A stretch of 64,000 bases of DNA from Turritopsis dohrnii (GCA_027922465.2 BQMF02000285.1:372001-436000), one strand, 5' to 3'; counted from the first letter of the stretch, positions 35,454 through 44,357 are shown. Made by a program: numbers and translations. The notes: a model not told the origin generated them from the letters alone.

Positions 35454-35857
35454 GTGAAGACGGAGAAGCTATATCCTGTTTCATCAGACCCAGAGGATAG
35501 ATACGCACAGAACTTTAGAGTTCAAACGCTTAAGGAGACGGAAGCATACCTATCTCGGGAACTAGAATACCGGACAGCTTTAGAGCGCAAATTTTCACAC
35601 TACTCAACAGTTGCGAAATATATATCTTACTTTCTGATCGCGGTGAATGTTGGACTCTCTGGTAGTAAGACTTTATGCTTGGTATCAGGAATGGATACTT
35701 CGATGAGCATCGTTCTGTGTGTGACAGCTCTCGTTGTGGGTCTAATAACGATAGTCATTCAAAAAGTGGCTCTTCTTTTGATGTAAAAAGACAGAAAAAT
35801 CATGATATCGCATTCGCTGCACAGACCACTCTAGACAGTCTGTGTCTGTGCTCGTGA
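35454..35857 (+). pseudogene. Polinton coiled-coil/two-helix membrane protein
   Basis: Begins 12 bp after the penton-like gene with GTG (no ATG in frame). Pattern: EKLYPVSSDPEDRYAQNFRV, then a coiled coil LKETEAYLSRELEYRTALER, then two hydrophobic segments (YISYFLIAVNVGLSG, SIVLCVTALVVGLITIVI). The frame shifts near 35780 and continues as KRQKNHDIAFAAQTTLDSL. A protein of this design is common in animal Polintons. Function unknown. Confidence 0.6.
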
Positions 35858-35956
35858 GCAGTTCAGATACCCCGAATGTACCTGCTATATGATGTATGAG
35901 GCACCTCCTACTTATGTTTTGTAGCTTGGTAAAGCTACAAAACGACATCTCCCAAT

Positions 35957-35977
35957 GGGGTCCAACGGTTGGACCCC
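35957..35977. repeat. Inverted repeat (hairpin 1)
   Basis: GGGGTCCAA, loop CGG, TTGGACCCC: a 9-bp perfect stem. It is followed by TTCAAGTTCTGATCT, which also follows hairpin 2, so both lie in a duplicated stretch of about 75 bp. Confidence 0.8.
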
Positions 35978-35984
35978 CTCTTCA

Positions 35985-36852
35985 AGTTCTGATCTCACGC
36001 TTCATAATATCTATGTCATGTGGATATCGAACATACCCTCCAACAATTCCCGTGTATCAACATCGGGCAGAGTGAAGTGGTTTTTGTAGACATTCTTCCT
36101 ACCCAGAACATTTTCTCAGAATCGGTGCCATGCATGTACGGCGTTGGCGTCTTCGCATTTACCAAGTTCTTCCATCTCAGGGTACTTGATCCACAGTAGA
36201 TTCAATCTCTGTTTAAGTTGCTTTCGCTGACATCGTATCATGTAGTATGGATGTGTTGAAGTAGTGCTCCGCGTCTCCACAACACAAAGAATTTTGTCGA
36301 CGGTTTTCGATGTGGTACGTAGCGTTGCTCGAGCTCAGCAATTATTTGATCACGCTCTACAAGTTCAGTCTGCGCCTCTACAAGGTCATCATTGAGTATA
36401 GGAAGAAATGCCGTAGCTTTTTCGACTTTTTGCCGCTCTGCATCAATAGCATTTTGCTTTTCTTGGATAATCTTGTTAAAGCCTCTTGGGATAATCTCTT
36501 TAAGGAACCAGTTTTGGGCTCAAGTCGCAGTAGGTTTGTCACTACGCATTGAAATGCAGAGAGCAAGCTCTAAGGAAAGGAACACGTCGTGTTAATTTCG
36601 CGACCGCTCAAGGGGTACCAACAGTTGGTACCCCTTTTCAAGTTCTGATCTAGTGATTTGCTCGCGCTTCATAGTATCTGGAACAGATGTATTTATTTGG
36701 TTCAACCCTAAGAACTTACCAAATTGTACTCTGTGAATGAATGGTTGGTTTTGTCCATCAAAAAGTACTTCAATAGTTGATAATCCAGAAAACAAAGACA
36801 AATTCATCTTTTTTTTATTTATAGAAAAAAAACTCCCAACGTTGGACGTCAA
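35985..36852 (-). pseudogene. BRO-like (baculovirus repeated ORF family) protein
   Basis: N-terminal BRO-N-like segment TIEVLFDGQNQPFIHRVQFG KFLGLNQIN in the frame 36592-36852. After a stop comes a coiled coil (KIIQEKQNAIDAERQKVEKA, AQTELVERDQIIAELEQRYV) and then a conserved C-terminal part (YYMIRCQRKQLKQRLNLLWI, KCEDANAVHAWHRF, KNHFTLPDVDTRELLE). Several frameshifts and stops. BRO-like DNA-binding proteins are frequent in large DNA viruses and Polintons; the exact role is unknown. The reading past the C-terminus runs into a partial repeat of the N-terminal region. Confidence 0.7.
36610..36636. repeat. Inverted repeat (hairpin 2)
   Basis: AAGGGGTACCAA, loop CAG, TTGGTACCCCTT: a 12-bp perfect stem within the BRO-like coding sequence. 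The related hairpin 1 differs at one base pair per arm. Confidence 0.8.
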
Positions 36853-36996
36853 GTAAGTGGAGACACTTGTTTGAACTAATACTTGCTACAACCAAGTTCA
36901 CATCTTACGATCTCTCTCGTTTTAACATCAATCTCCTCACCTTCTGGTAAATCTGTCTTGATGCTTCCAGCTTCGAGAAATTACAAAAAAGTCTAT

Positions 36997-37176
36997 TCAG
37001 TGCAGTCTGTTCAGTTGACACTCGGGGAACTCTGTCTGCACACTTATAGAACGCTGATTCCGCTTGTACCTTATTCCGCCACTCAAGACCATCCTAAGTT
37101 CATTTAGGTTCATCATAGAATAGCCTCGAATACCTTCTTCTTTCGCTTTCAACCTTAGTTGTTTCAGTGTAGCCAT
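36997..37176 (-). pseudogene. SAP-like DNA-binding motif protein
   Basis: ATG at 37174-37176. The first 30 residues form a SAP/Rho-N-like motif (LKQLRLKAKEEGIRGYSMMN then LNELRMVL), a helix-extension-helix that binds DNA. A TGA at 36997-36999 ends the frame after 59 codons. Further coding-like sequence follows in another frame (LPEGEEIDVKTREIVRCELG), so the gene was longer, to about 36880. Small SAP proteins are common in Polintons. Confidence 0.6.
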
Positions 37177-37215
37177 TTTCCTTTCAAAGTCACAACATTA
37201 ACTTTGAAGTAGTCT

Positions 37216-37767
37216 CTACTCATCGTCATCACTGCTGATGAGGACGCTCTCATACATATCTATATGATAGTACTTGCACTTTTTCAGATGGACTTAGAGG
37301 TAGTGGTTGTGATGGCTCTGTGTGTACACGCTTCCGATTTTTAACACACCAGTTGCCTTGCAGGGTTGGTTGTGCGGTGGTGAATCATCATTAAACTTTG
37401 TTTTGATGTCACCATCCCAGACAATGAGCTTTGGGTTAATCCAGCCTGTAGTACTTACCTGTCAATGTATTGATGATAAGCTCTTCCACGGAATCAGCAA
37501 TGGCGTTGTAGGCATCACACCAAGCTTCCAGGTGGATGTCTCGTTATACTTCGATACACCTGAAAAGTGCCACTTCTTTGGGGTCTTGATCAAGAGAGGA
37601 ACAATTTTAGTTGGTTTCTTCTCATAGCTGATGTAGTACCTGGTGTCGTTCTTGTTTGCTGCAATAGGTTCTGCTATAGTGATCTTTGACATGTCGATAG
37701 TGTAAATGTCGGTAAGTTCAACTACACAAGAGTTAAAGTCCTTCCGTGGAACTTCGAATTTGTCCAA
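37216..37767 (-). pseudogene. Conserved Polinton protein of unknown function
   Basis: Start at 37767 (MDKFEVPRKDF). Conserved-looking core: DMSKITIAEPIAANKNDTRY, KIVPLLIKTPKKWHFSGVSK. The frame shifts near 37510; the continuation reads NPKLIVWDGDIKTKFNDDS, GVLKIGSVYTQ and, after a TAA, KKCKYYHIDMYESV with stop at 37216-37218 after an acidic end. I recall this type of protein in Polintons and some giant viruses, possibly a nucleic-acid-binding protein, but that is not shown here. Confidence 0.6.
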
Positions 37768-37816
37768 AACGTAACATTTTTATTATATACAACAAAGACC
37801 CCAACCTCGAAAAATA

Positions 37817-38777
37817 TTAATTTACCATTTTTTTGACGTATTCTGGAGGTACTTCCGTATCCTCGGGAATAGCCATAAGTTCTTCACGTACAAAAGCTCT
37901 CTCCAGCCCATCTTCTAGGTAGTACAAAACACGCTGACCTGGGTATTGCAATATCTTATTAAACCGATACGTTTTCCGACTCCACTTGTTGTCCGTCGCG
38001 CGTCGTTTTGTCTCGTCATGTTTCTCACCTGGTGCTAGCAAATAGTGATACAACCCATCTTCAGCTAAAGTTTCTTCCTTGGGGTAAAATTCAACTTTTA
38101 ACGGAACGTCTTCGAGTTTAATGGCGTTTGAAGGCTTCATGCCAGTTCTGGCAAGAACATTGTTGACTCAAACTTTTCTGGTAGTGTTTTACCCACGTGG
38201 TACTGATTTTCTGTGGATCTTCCAACTCCTGCGCATCTTGTATAGGGAACAGTTTCTCCGCGAGGAGTTTGTTAAAGTTTTCCACAAAGGCTTGCTTTCT
38301 ATGATTATGCTTTGTTGTAGTTCTCACCACCTTGACATCGTGCTTCTGGAAGAGCTTAGCTGTTTCCGACTTGAACTCTGACCCGCTATCTACATATAGC
38401 TTCTCAGGCCACTTATCTGTATCTGCAAACATCTCTGCTACATCGCTTGCCTTCTTTGTTCTTAGAGGTCTACTCGCTTTATAACCTGAAGCAATATCGA
38501 TCACATTCAAAGCGCACTTGTATATATTCTGATAGACCTTGTCATGAAGAACATACAAACGATCGGCCTGTTGTATCTTGTTCACCTTGGTCACGTGAAA
38601 GTGAGGATAATCGATGTGCTTAGGTCTTGGTAGATGTATCCGATATAAGACTTGACGAGTTAGCCACTTCAAAACTTGTTTCCTAGTGAATCCAGCCTTC
38701 TGAAGCTCTTTAATGGCTTTCTTCCCTTTCCACAGATTCTCTGGTTGATAGTAGATGTCATGCAACTTTTCATTCAT
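37817..38777 (-). pseudogene. Retroviral-type integrase (rve)
   Basis: Inserts the linear element into host DNA. The frame 38118-38777 (219 codons) has the N-terminal helical/zinc-binding-like region, then the DDE core: first Asp in IQQADRLYVLHDKVYQN, second in LYVDSGSEFKSE, Glu in QAFVENFNKLLAEKLF, with 35 residues between the second Asp and the Glu, so the triad is intact. A frameshift near 38135 moves into 37817-38140, which carries the C-terminal domain (AIKLEDVPLKVEFYPKEETL, YYLEDGLERAFVREELM), a chromodomain-like end. A few residues before the second Asp appear deleted. Stop at 37817-37819. Confidence 0.9.
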
Positions 38778-38780
38778 TTA

Positions 38781-39191
38781 TTACATGCGGTAGAGCAGAA
38801 ATCCAACAATACCTAGAGTTCCAGCAATCGCTACTAATTCACCAGTCTTTTGAGCTTCAGAAGGGTTATGAAAATCCGTTAATTCAGGTCTAGGTGATAA
38901 AGGTGAGAAATGCTGTTGTGTTGCCTTGTAGTACTCGTGCATACCTCGATCAAGATCAGAGATGTACGCAGAGGCGTTATTTTCTTGTCAAAGTCTGTTG
39001 TTGATCAAGTCAAGGCGCGTCGCGCGCTCTTGATCCTATTCCATTTGTGCTTGTCTCGTTTTTTCGGCTGCCATAGCGCGTTCTTGTCTCTCTGCTGCTG
39101 CTTCTTCATCACCAGAGAGAGCCCTCTCTGCATAGTTTCCAAACGTGAAAAGTGCTGCACTTACTGCCCCTCCTATTAAGATGCTAACCAT
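38781..39191 (-). pseudogene. Two-membrane-segment Polinton protein with two in-frame stops
   Basis: ATG at 39189-39191, stop at 38781-38783; the whole 136-codon frame is intact except for TAG and TGA in the middle. Order: hydrophobic N-terminus (MVSILIGGAVSAALFTFGNY), charged coiled-coil region (EEAAAERQERAMAAEKTRQA), ISDLDRGMHEYYKATQQHF, a proline stretch (SPLSPRPELTDFHNPSEAQK) and a C-terminal membrane segment (LVAIAGTLGIVGFLLYRM). Same layout as a small membrane protein in other Polintons; probably virion-associated. Confidence 0.7.
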
Positions 39192-39211
39192 TTATCTAAA
39201 CCGAAATCTTA

Positions 39212-39409
39212 TCACCCTTGCTTGAGTGCGTAATCATCTGACAAAATTTCCTTCTCAAGGTATAGTCCAAGCTTTCCCACATCAGCTAAATCTAGCTTTG
39301 CGGATGGAGCTCCTATACTGAAGAATTTATTTCCAGCGTACGTGTACAAGCTGGTGTAGCCTAGTAAACGTGCCGTCTGCCACATGCTATCCATGAATTC
39401 TTTCTCCAT
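39212..39409 (-). CDS. Small Polinton protein (about 65 aa)
   Basis: Open frame starting MEKEFMDSMWQTARLLGYTS and containing YTYAGNKFFSIGAPSAKLDL and VGKLGLYLEKEILSDDY. It has a moderately hydrophobic N-terminal helix. Polintons carry a small protein of this kind at this position between the two-segment membrane protein and the repeat protein. Frame intact; the C-terminus may be shortened. Confidence 0.6.
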   Translation of the reverse strand: MEKEFMDSMWQTARLLGYTSLYTYAGNKFFSIGAPSAKLDLADVGKLGLYLEKEILSDDYALKQG

Positions 39410-39449
39410 TTATATTAGCAAAAACGATCCTGTTTTTGTGCTTGCACCT

Positions 39450-39740
39450 TTACGCCAGTGTCAGTGGAAGGCTTAGTAGAAGGTCTGTGTTGTAGTAGTA
39501 GACTAACAACCCCACTGCTAGAACAGCTATTGCGCCACCAGCTCCTCCAATCATATAGGTTTTAGTAGGTACTTGCGTAGGTACTTGTGTAGGTACTCGT
39601 GTAGGTACTTGCTTAGGTACTTGCTTAGGTACTTGTAACATTGTCTTTTTATTCTTTCGTTTCCACTTTGCTAGCTTCTTCCCACTCGCCACTTTTCCAG
39701 GATTCTTCGATTTTACTATCTTCTTGTTGTCGTCGCTCAT
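39450..39740 (-). CDS. Lysine-rich Polinton protein with VPxQ repeats and membrane segment
   Basis: Intact 96-codon frame. Basic N-terminus (KSKNPGKVASGKKLAKWKRK), six consecutive four-residue repeats (QVPK/QVPT/RVPT) encoded by near-perfect 12-bp repeats, then one transmembrane segment (GGAGGAIAVLAVGLLVYYY). The ATG (39738-39740) directly follows the stop of the upstream gene. The repeat is a local expansion. Function unknown. Confidence 0.65.
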   Translation of the reverse strand: MSDDNKKIVKSKNPGKVASGKKLAKWKRKNKKTMLQVPKQVPKQVPTRVPTQVPTQVPTKTYMIGGAGGAIAVLAVGLLVYYYNTDLLLSLPLTLA

Positions 39741-39887
39741 TTATTTGACGCTCTTCAGCGAGTTTTGCGTACTTATTCCAATCAAAACCAAAAAAAGCGC
39801 GAAAGGACCGAGAAAAGACTTGCAATTTGAGTAGATAGTAGACCCAATCACATCCATAGGTGAAGCCTTAGGCATAGATGCCGCCAT
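39741..39887 (-). CDS. Very small membrane protein (48 aa) of the Polinton
   Basis: ATG at 39885-39887, TAA at 39741-39743, intact. Reads MAASMPKASPMDVIGSTIYS then a hydrophobic segment FLGPFALFLVLIGIST. The same small protein, beginning with an MPKASP..DVIGSTIY motif, is known to me from other animal Polintons at this position. It overlaps the end of the upstream gene by 20 bp and abuts the next gene's ATG. Probably a virion membrane protein. Confidence 0.7.
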   Translation of the reverse strand: MAASMPKASPMDVIGSTIYSNCKSFLGPFALFLVLIGISTQNSLKSVK

Positions 39888-40296
39888 TACTTGTGATGGA
39901 GCTAGTGATGAGTGCATTTCCGTTGATCTCCCCCATCATCTTCGAAACATCTCTTACACCCACCAAATTAGATATCAGAGCGTTGAAATTAGGTGTTTCT
40001 TGCTGCTGCTGCTGCTGTTGTGAATTCGTGTATGTTTTGTATAGTTTTTCGATAGTCTTATCACTCATGTTATTCAATCTTGCAACTGTCCAAGGCTTTT
40101 TACCACCAAGATTTTGACCACTTTTTACGGTACGTATAAGTTCTGCTCTTTTCTGAGCTTCTGCTGGAGTGTCGACTACGTGTAGAAATCCATCGATGTT
40201 CATCACTAGTTTTATTATATGACGACTCTTCCAGAAAACAAACATCAAAAGTCCTGTCTCAACGCAGAAACAGACGAGTAGTAATACTTCACACAT
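39868..40296 (-). CDS. Membrane-anchored Polinton protein (142 aa) with polyQ
   Basis: Intact frame. N-terminal membrane anchor (LLLVCFCVETGLLMFVFW), then the conserved block MNIDGFLHVVDTPAEAQKRA, ELIRTVKSGQNLGGKKPWTV and NNMSDKTIEKLYKTY, then seven consecutive Gln codons and a less conserved tail (GVRDVSKMMGEINGNALITS). One of the best preserved genes of the element and a good marker for Polintons. Function unknown; likely structural. Confidence 0.75.
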   Translation of the reverse strand: MCEVLLLVCFCVETGLLMFVFWKSRHIIKLVMNIDGFLHVVDTPAEAQKRAELIRTVKSGQNLGGKKPWTVARLNNMSDKTIEKLYKTYTNSQQQQQQQETPNFNALISNLVGVRDVSKMMGEINGNALITSSITSNGGIYA

Positions 40297-40342
40297 TTTT
40301 CTTTGATTTAGTGGTGATGATGAGCTACATTTCTCATGATTT

Positions 40343-41997
40343 TTATGAATTTATGAATCCTCGAGCACGCGTTGTGATCAAATCTGTCTGTATGATGCGT
40401 TTATCATCGTCTCTGTTCAAAGCAATCTTGTTCAATTTTAGTGTATACATTTGGTGCTTCTTGAAGCACTACCACCTCTCTATATGGATTTCTTCCATCT
40501 TCTAGACACCTCTTATAATCTTCGAATTTTTTAACCAAACACTTTTTCATGCCTTTGCATCGCTTGTCTTCCTTTTCTAGCGTCTTATATGCATAGAGTT
40601 TAGCTCGTAAAGCCAAAAACTCCGTCATGATCTTACCACCAAGTTCTTCCTTCATCATACCAATAACCTTCTCATACTTTAATGTTTATAATCTGTCTTC
40701 CTCTGAATTATTACTCTTGTCAAATCTCTTTTCTACATCTTCGGCTATATCTCGATAGAAATCCTCCGTCTTGATGTGGTACACGAAGCTTTCAGTGTCC
40801 ATATAGCAGCGTTGCAGCTCACTACCATATTTCGGCTGCATGTAGTCATAGTGGAATTCATACATTAACATCTTACTCACATCAAGTATAGTCTGACATA
40901 TGTATACAGGCTTCATCATCATCATACTTGTCTTACCCATCTCCACACCCATCAAGTTTGCGCTAAAGCGAACTCCGCTTTTAAAGTTAGGCTTCATGAC
41001 GTACTTCTTGTAATTCTTTTTGTTCGTAACTTGCTTCATATTGTGATGGTTCCGTATATTCTCCATCGTCTTACCAAACACGCTATTGTTCATAAGCTTG
41101 AAAAAGTCTTTTTCGAAGTCGTTCTTTGATTCTTTTTTCAGTCTTGTGTTTAAGTTTATGTAAGGCTTGAGCCAGGCAATCTGATGATACCTGATGACCC
41201 GGTGAACTTTCTTCAGAACTAAGCCGTGAGTCAACGCTTGATGTAGCGCTCTTATATCTATGACATACTCACGCTTGTTGTGGAGATTTGGTACGAGTTT
41301 TTCCACCTTTGCAAGCGTCATTCTTTCAGGTAAAAATGGTAAACTATTATGACCATCATGTAGCCTCTTTGGATAGTCGATATCCACCTCCAGCAGATAG
41401 TCATACTCATTCTTCTTAACAAAGTTTGCAATACCTTCAGGTGTGAACTTTTCAACATTTTTTACCCATCTAAATCCATGTGTTGGTAAGGCTGATGCCA
41501 TAGCCCAACCGTAAAGGTTATTTGCATCAAGGTACATTGCATATGAGGATTCCTCGTTCGGATCATATTGATCATCCATATACTTGTTGTTTGCTTTTAC
41601 ATAGCGATGTACAGCTTGTGTTATACCTCCTCGTATTCCTCTCTCGAACATTAAGAGCATGTCTATGTCTTTGAGCAGCTCTAACTCTATTCGGCTATAC
41701 TTCAAGGCTGCTTTCCACGCTAAACCGGGTGCTGTGTAGAAATAGAGTGAATCTAATTGGTAGTGATGCAAGCATGTATCCCGAAACGTTTCAAACACAT
41801 TTGCTAGCAGTAGAACATCCGTTGGCAAGTACACATCGTGGTAATCTCCAAGTGTTATCAAATGTCCTTCTGGAGACACTCTATTCCATACCTGTTGTGC
41901 ATGTTCATAGTCTCTATCACTTATACCACACATGTTAAGCTTGCTGTAAAAGGCTTATTTTGGAGGTAGCTCTGTCTCAGCAAACTTTTCCAAACTA
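40343..41997 (-). pseudogene. Protein-primed DNA polymerase B, polymerase domain
   Basis: Replicates the element's linear DNA from a protein primer. The main frame (40686-41933, 415 codons) holds the exonuclease III region YHDVYLPTDVLLLANVFETF, motif A YAMYLDANNLYGWAMA, motif B FFKLMNNSVFGKTMENIRNH and motif C CYMDTESFVYH. In active enzymes motif C is YxDTDS; the second Asp is Glu here (GAA). In-frame TAA codons at 41955-41957 and 40686-40688 and a frameshift near 40420 break the gene; the C-terminal part (ELGGKIMTEFLALRAKLYAY) continues to a TAA at 40343-40345. Split from its N-terminal part by the element at 41998-43088. Confidence 0.95.
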
Positions 41998-43088
41998 CCT
42001 TATCGACCCTTTTTGCGCCAGCCCAAATGTGGCGTTAATTTTGGTGCGCGGCGTTAAAAGGGCCGGCGTAGAAAGGCCAAAAAATCGGCGTTATTTTTTA
42101 CAGTTGAAATTAAGACTTTACTGGTCTTAATTCTAATATATTTCATTATGAGCTTTATAGAATTTGACTTCGGAGGCTTTTGAAGTAAAAAGACTGACAG
42201 TAATATGCAGTAACTGAAGATTTGTTTCTCGATAGTTCGTAAAACCTTTCCAAGATCTTTGTATAGAACAAATATTACCTTAGGAGAAGATATATTTGCA
42301 GGAGAATTTCTCGAGTTTCATAAAACAGTCTATGAATTTGCAACGGCCAACAGAGGTTATCACGTTTATCGTAATTCAACATGGAGAAATGTTGCGCTAC
42401 ATCAACAAGTAGAGGTTTAAAAAAAAACTAGTACAATGTCAAGGGACATTGACCCATATTTCTGCATGATAACGATAACAAGAATCGACAAAATTGGTGA
42501 TGTCACGGTTGGTCACATACCAAGAGAGCTTTCCAGATTTGTTTTTTATTTCCTCCACGAAGGAGGATCCGTTACTGGTACGGTCGCATGTCTAACGCCA
42601 AATGTGTCACCTATTCCAGAAGGAGTGCTTGAGATCCCCATTCTAATGCATTTGATGCATGAAAACGGTGTGATACTAGAAAAGATGAAACGCTTTGTAG
42701 GTAATCAAACTTTAGATGTGAAAGAACTCTTTGGAGACAATGAAGAGTCAGATGAAGGGGAAGTTGAAGCAGAAAAAGAATCAGATGACGATGAGGGAAT
42801 TAGAGAAAATAATGAAAGCATTAATGAAAAAGAGGACGAAATAATTGTAATAGATTAAGTCTTACGATGTATTACATGATACATATTAGAAGACATTTGT
42901 AGTATAAGTTAAAATTTGAACAGAAAAAGTGAAAAATAGTGCTTAAAATATTTTTTTTCTTTTTTACTATTGAGGCGTAAATAACGGCCCTTGGTGGCGT
43001 TAAGGCAAAATCTTGGGGTGGCAGAATAAGGGCCGGCGTAAGAAGGGCCGGCGTTAAATTAGGGCCGGCGTAAAAAGGGCCGATAAGG
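41998..43088 (+). mobile_element. 1.09-kb TA-flanked DNA element carrying a HIRAN-like gene
   Basis: Inverted ends CCTTATCGACCCTTTTTGCG and (reversed right end) CCTTATCGGCCCTTTTTACG, with subterminal GCCGGCCC/GGCGTTA repeats. TA stands at both borders (41996-41997, 43089-43090), and the polymerase reading frame continues across the site if the element and one TA are ignored. No transposase, so non-autonomous; TA targeting fits Tc1/mariner-like mobilisation, but other superfamilies also use TA. Confidence 0.85.
42211..42858 (+). pseudogene. HIRAN-like domain protein inside the TA element
   Basis: One frame with a single TAA (42418-42420). Before it: DIFAGEFLEFHKTVYEFATA, RGYHVYRNSTWRNV. After it, from the ATG at 42436: MITITRIDKIGDVTVGHIPR, ELSRFVFYFLHEGGSVTGTV. 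The WRN..Q start, DP/AV-type strand and GHIPR..SR motif resemble the HIRAN domain of HIP116/Rad5-type proteins, which binds DNA ends. A disordered acidic tail (DNEESDEGEVEAEKESDDDE) follows. The same tail is preserved in the deleted copy at 6454-6639. Family assignment is from pattern only. Confidence 0.55.
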
Positions 43089-43464
43089 TATCCATATACT
43101 CGTATGGATATACACCTTTGCGGCGCATCAACTGAAAGATGCTATCTTCCTTGTAAAACCATCGAAGATTTCTGCACTGCTCATCGCTAAGATTAGAGAA
43201 CAATTTATCCAAACTTGATGCCATGAATTTACAGCTGTCGATGAATCTCAGCTCGATCTTCTTGTACACTTGTGCACCGTCTGAGTTGAAAACACCAGCA
43301 AGTGGTATTGCTGTTTTGACATGGAAGGATATATACTTTTCCCTGTTTTCCACGATGCATCCTATATCTTTTGTGTTGTAAATTTCCCCAAGTTCTCTAA
43401 TGAAGAGGTGTGCATCGTATCCACTTAAGTTGTGAAAGATGATAGGTATATCTTTGCCTTTCAT
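43089..43464 (-). pseudogene. Protein-primed DNA polymerase B, exonuclease part
   Basis: Contains the exonuclease II motif FHNLSGYDAHLFIREL, then KTAIPLAGVFNSDGAQ, ELRFIDSCKFMASSLDKL and RKGVYPYEYMD, where the HIRAN element cuts in. Together with 40343-41997 this is about 680 codons; Polinton polymerases are usually around 1000 or more, so the N-terminal part (including exonuclease I) is absent. The sequence stops at 43464 where LINE sequence in the opposite orientation begins. Confidence 0.9.
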
Positions 43465-43702
43465 ACCTGTCCTTAAAGTTTTTGGAAAGCGTATTTACCC
43501 AAGCACTAGTGTGAAATATTTAGGTGTTTATTTAGAAGAACATCTTCAATGGAAAACTCATGTTTCCGAATTGTGTCTTAAACTCGCGTTCGTTCAGATC
43601 AGGTGCGGTAGAAGAAAAGAAGCCATTGCATTGTGCATTGGATTTTTTTCGATGTTGACAACAAATTTTCTCGTTTTCGATGAGTCATTAATCATGACCT
43701 AA
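43465..43702 (+). pseudogene. LINE RT fragment at the Polinton right junction
   Basis: Reads LKVFGKRIYPSTSVKYLGVY LEEHLQWKTHVSE, the RT region after the catalytic box in many LINEs (the KYLG motif). It follows TGTCCT at about 43470-43475, also present at 30618-30623 before the Polinton's left end. The end of the frame is unrelated sequence. Confidence 0.65.
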
Positions 43703-44357
43703 CGCAGTAAAATGTTCTGAAACTCATTTCAAAATGTTTGTATGATGTAGACTTTAATTTCTTTGGTAAGAGGTATAACCAAGGATCGCCTAAATCAAAA
43801 ATTTGTAACCAGGCATTTATGTAAAGAAATTTTACGTCGTGCCAAACTGTCAACTATTAAACTGCAAAAATCTTACTTTTTCATCCCATTATTCCAAAAA
43901 ATTGAACATTAGAAATCCTTTAAAATTACTTTTATTGCCTAGCTATATCATTTAGCTTTCAGTCACAAGTTATTTTGTTGAGCTGTCAGCTTTTTTAAGA
44001 AAGTTATGGGCGTTTTCATTCGAGTCACTTTTTAGCGACTTTAGCATTAATGTGTCACGTGTTCAAACAGGAAATAAAACTGTATATCTCCCTAAAGTTT
44101 CGATTTTATCAGTAATTGTGTACATTGATAACCACAAAAAAAATGTCTCTAATATATACAACTGGTTTAACAGCCATCACCCTGATACTTAAATAAAAAT
44201 GTACTTAGGGCAGAGTGTAATTGAATTTAATAAAATAAAAGAAGTTATTTTGAACTTATTATGGATGAAGATGTTCATGGTCAAATGATAAGGCTTCACT
44301 TAACAATTCTTGCTGAGGAGTTAAATAAAGTGACTTAGAAGTTACTATGGGTATAGC
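43703..44357. other. Non-coding region up to the Gypsy LTR
   Basis: AT-rich with no recognised gene. ATAGC at 44353-44357 is the left target duplication of the Ty3/Gypsy element. Confidence 0.5.

Larger units (their letters stand above)
30624..43464. mobile_element. Polinton/Maverick (adintovirus-like) provirus, decayed
   Basis: A 12.8-kb block with the hallmark gene set: protein-primed family-B DNA polymerase, retroviral-type integrase, A32-like packaging ATPase, capsid remnants and a cluster of small membrane proteins conserved in these elements. The left terminus begins AG, as Polinton ends do. The right terminal repeat and polymerase N-terminus are missing. I see no adenovirus-type protease. 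Most genes carry stops or frameshifts. Right-side genes are all on the minus strand; the left half is of mixed orientation. Confidence 0.9.

Noticed and set aside
30624..43464. Adenovirus-type maturation protease in the Polinton
   Set aside because: Searched by eye in all frames for the His..Asp..Cys layout and found nothing convincing; probably deleted with the missing parts.
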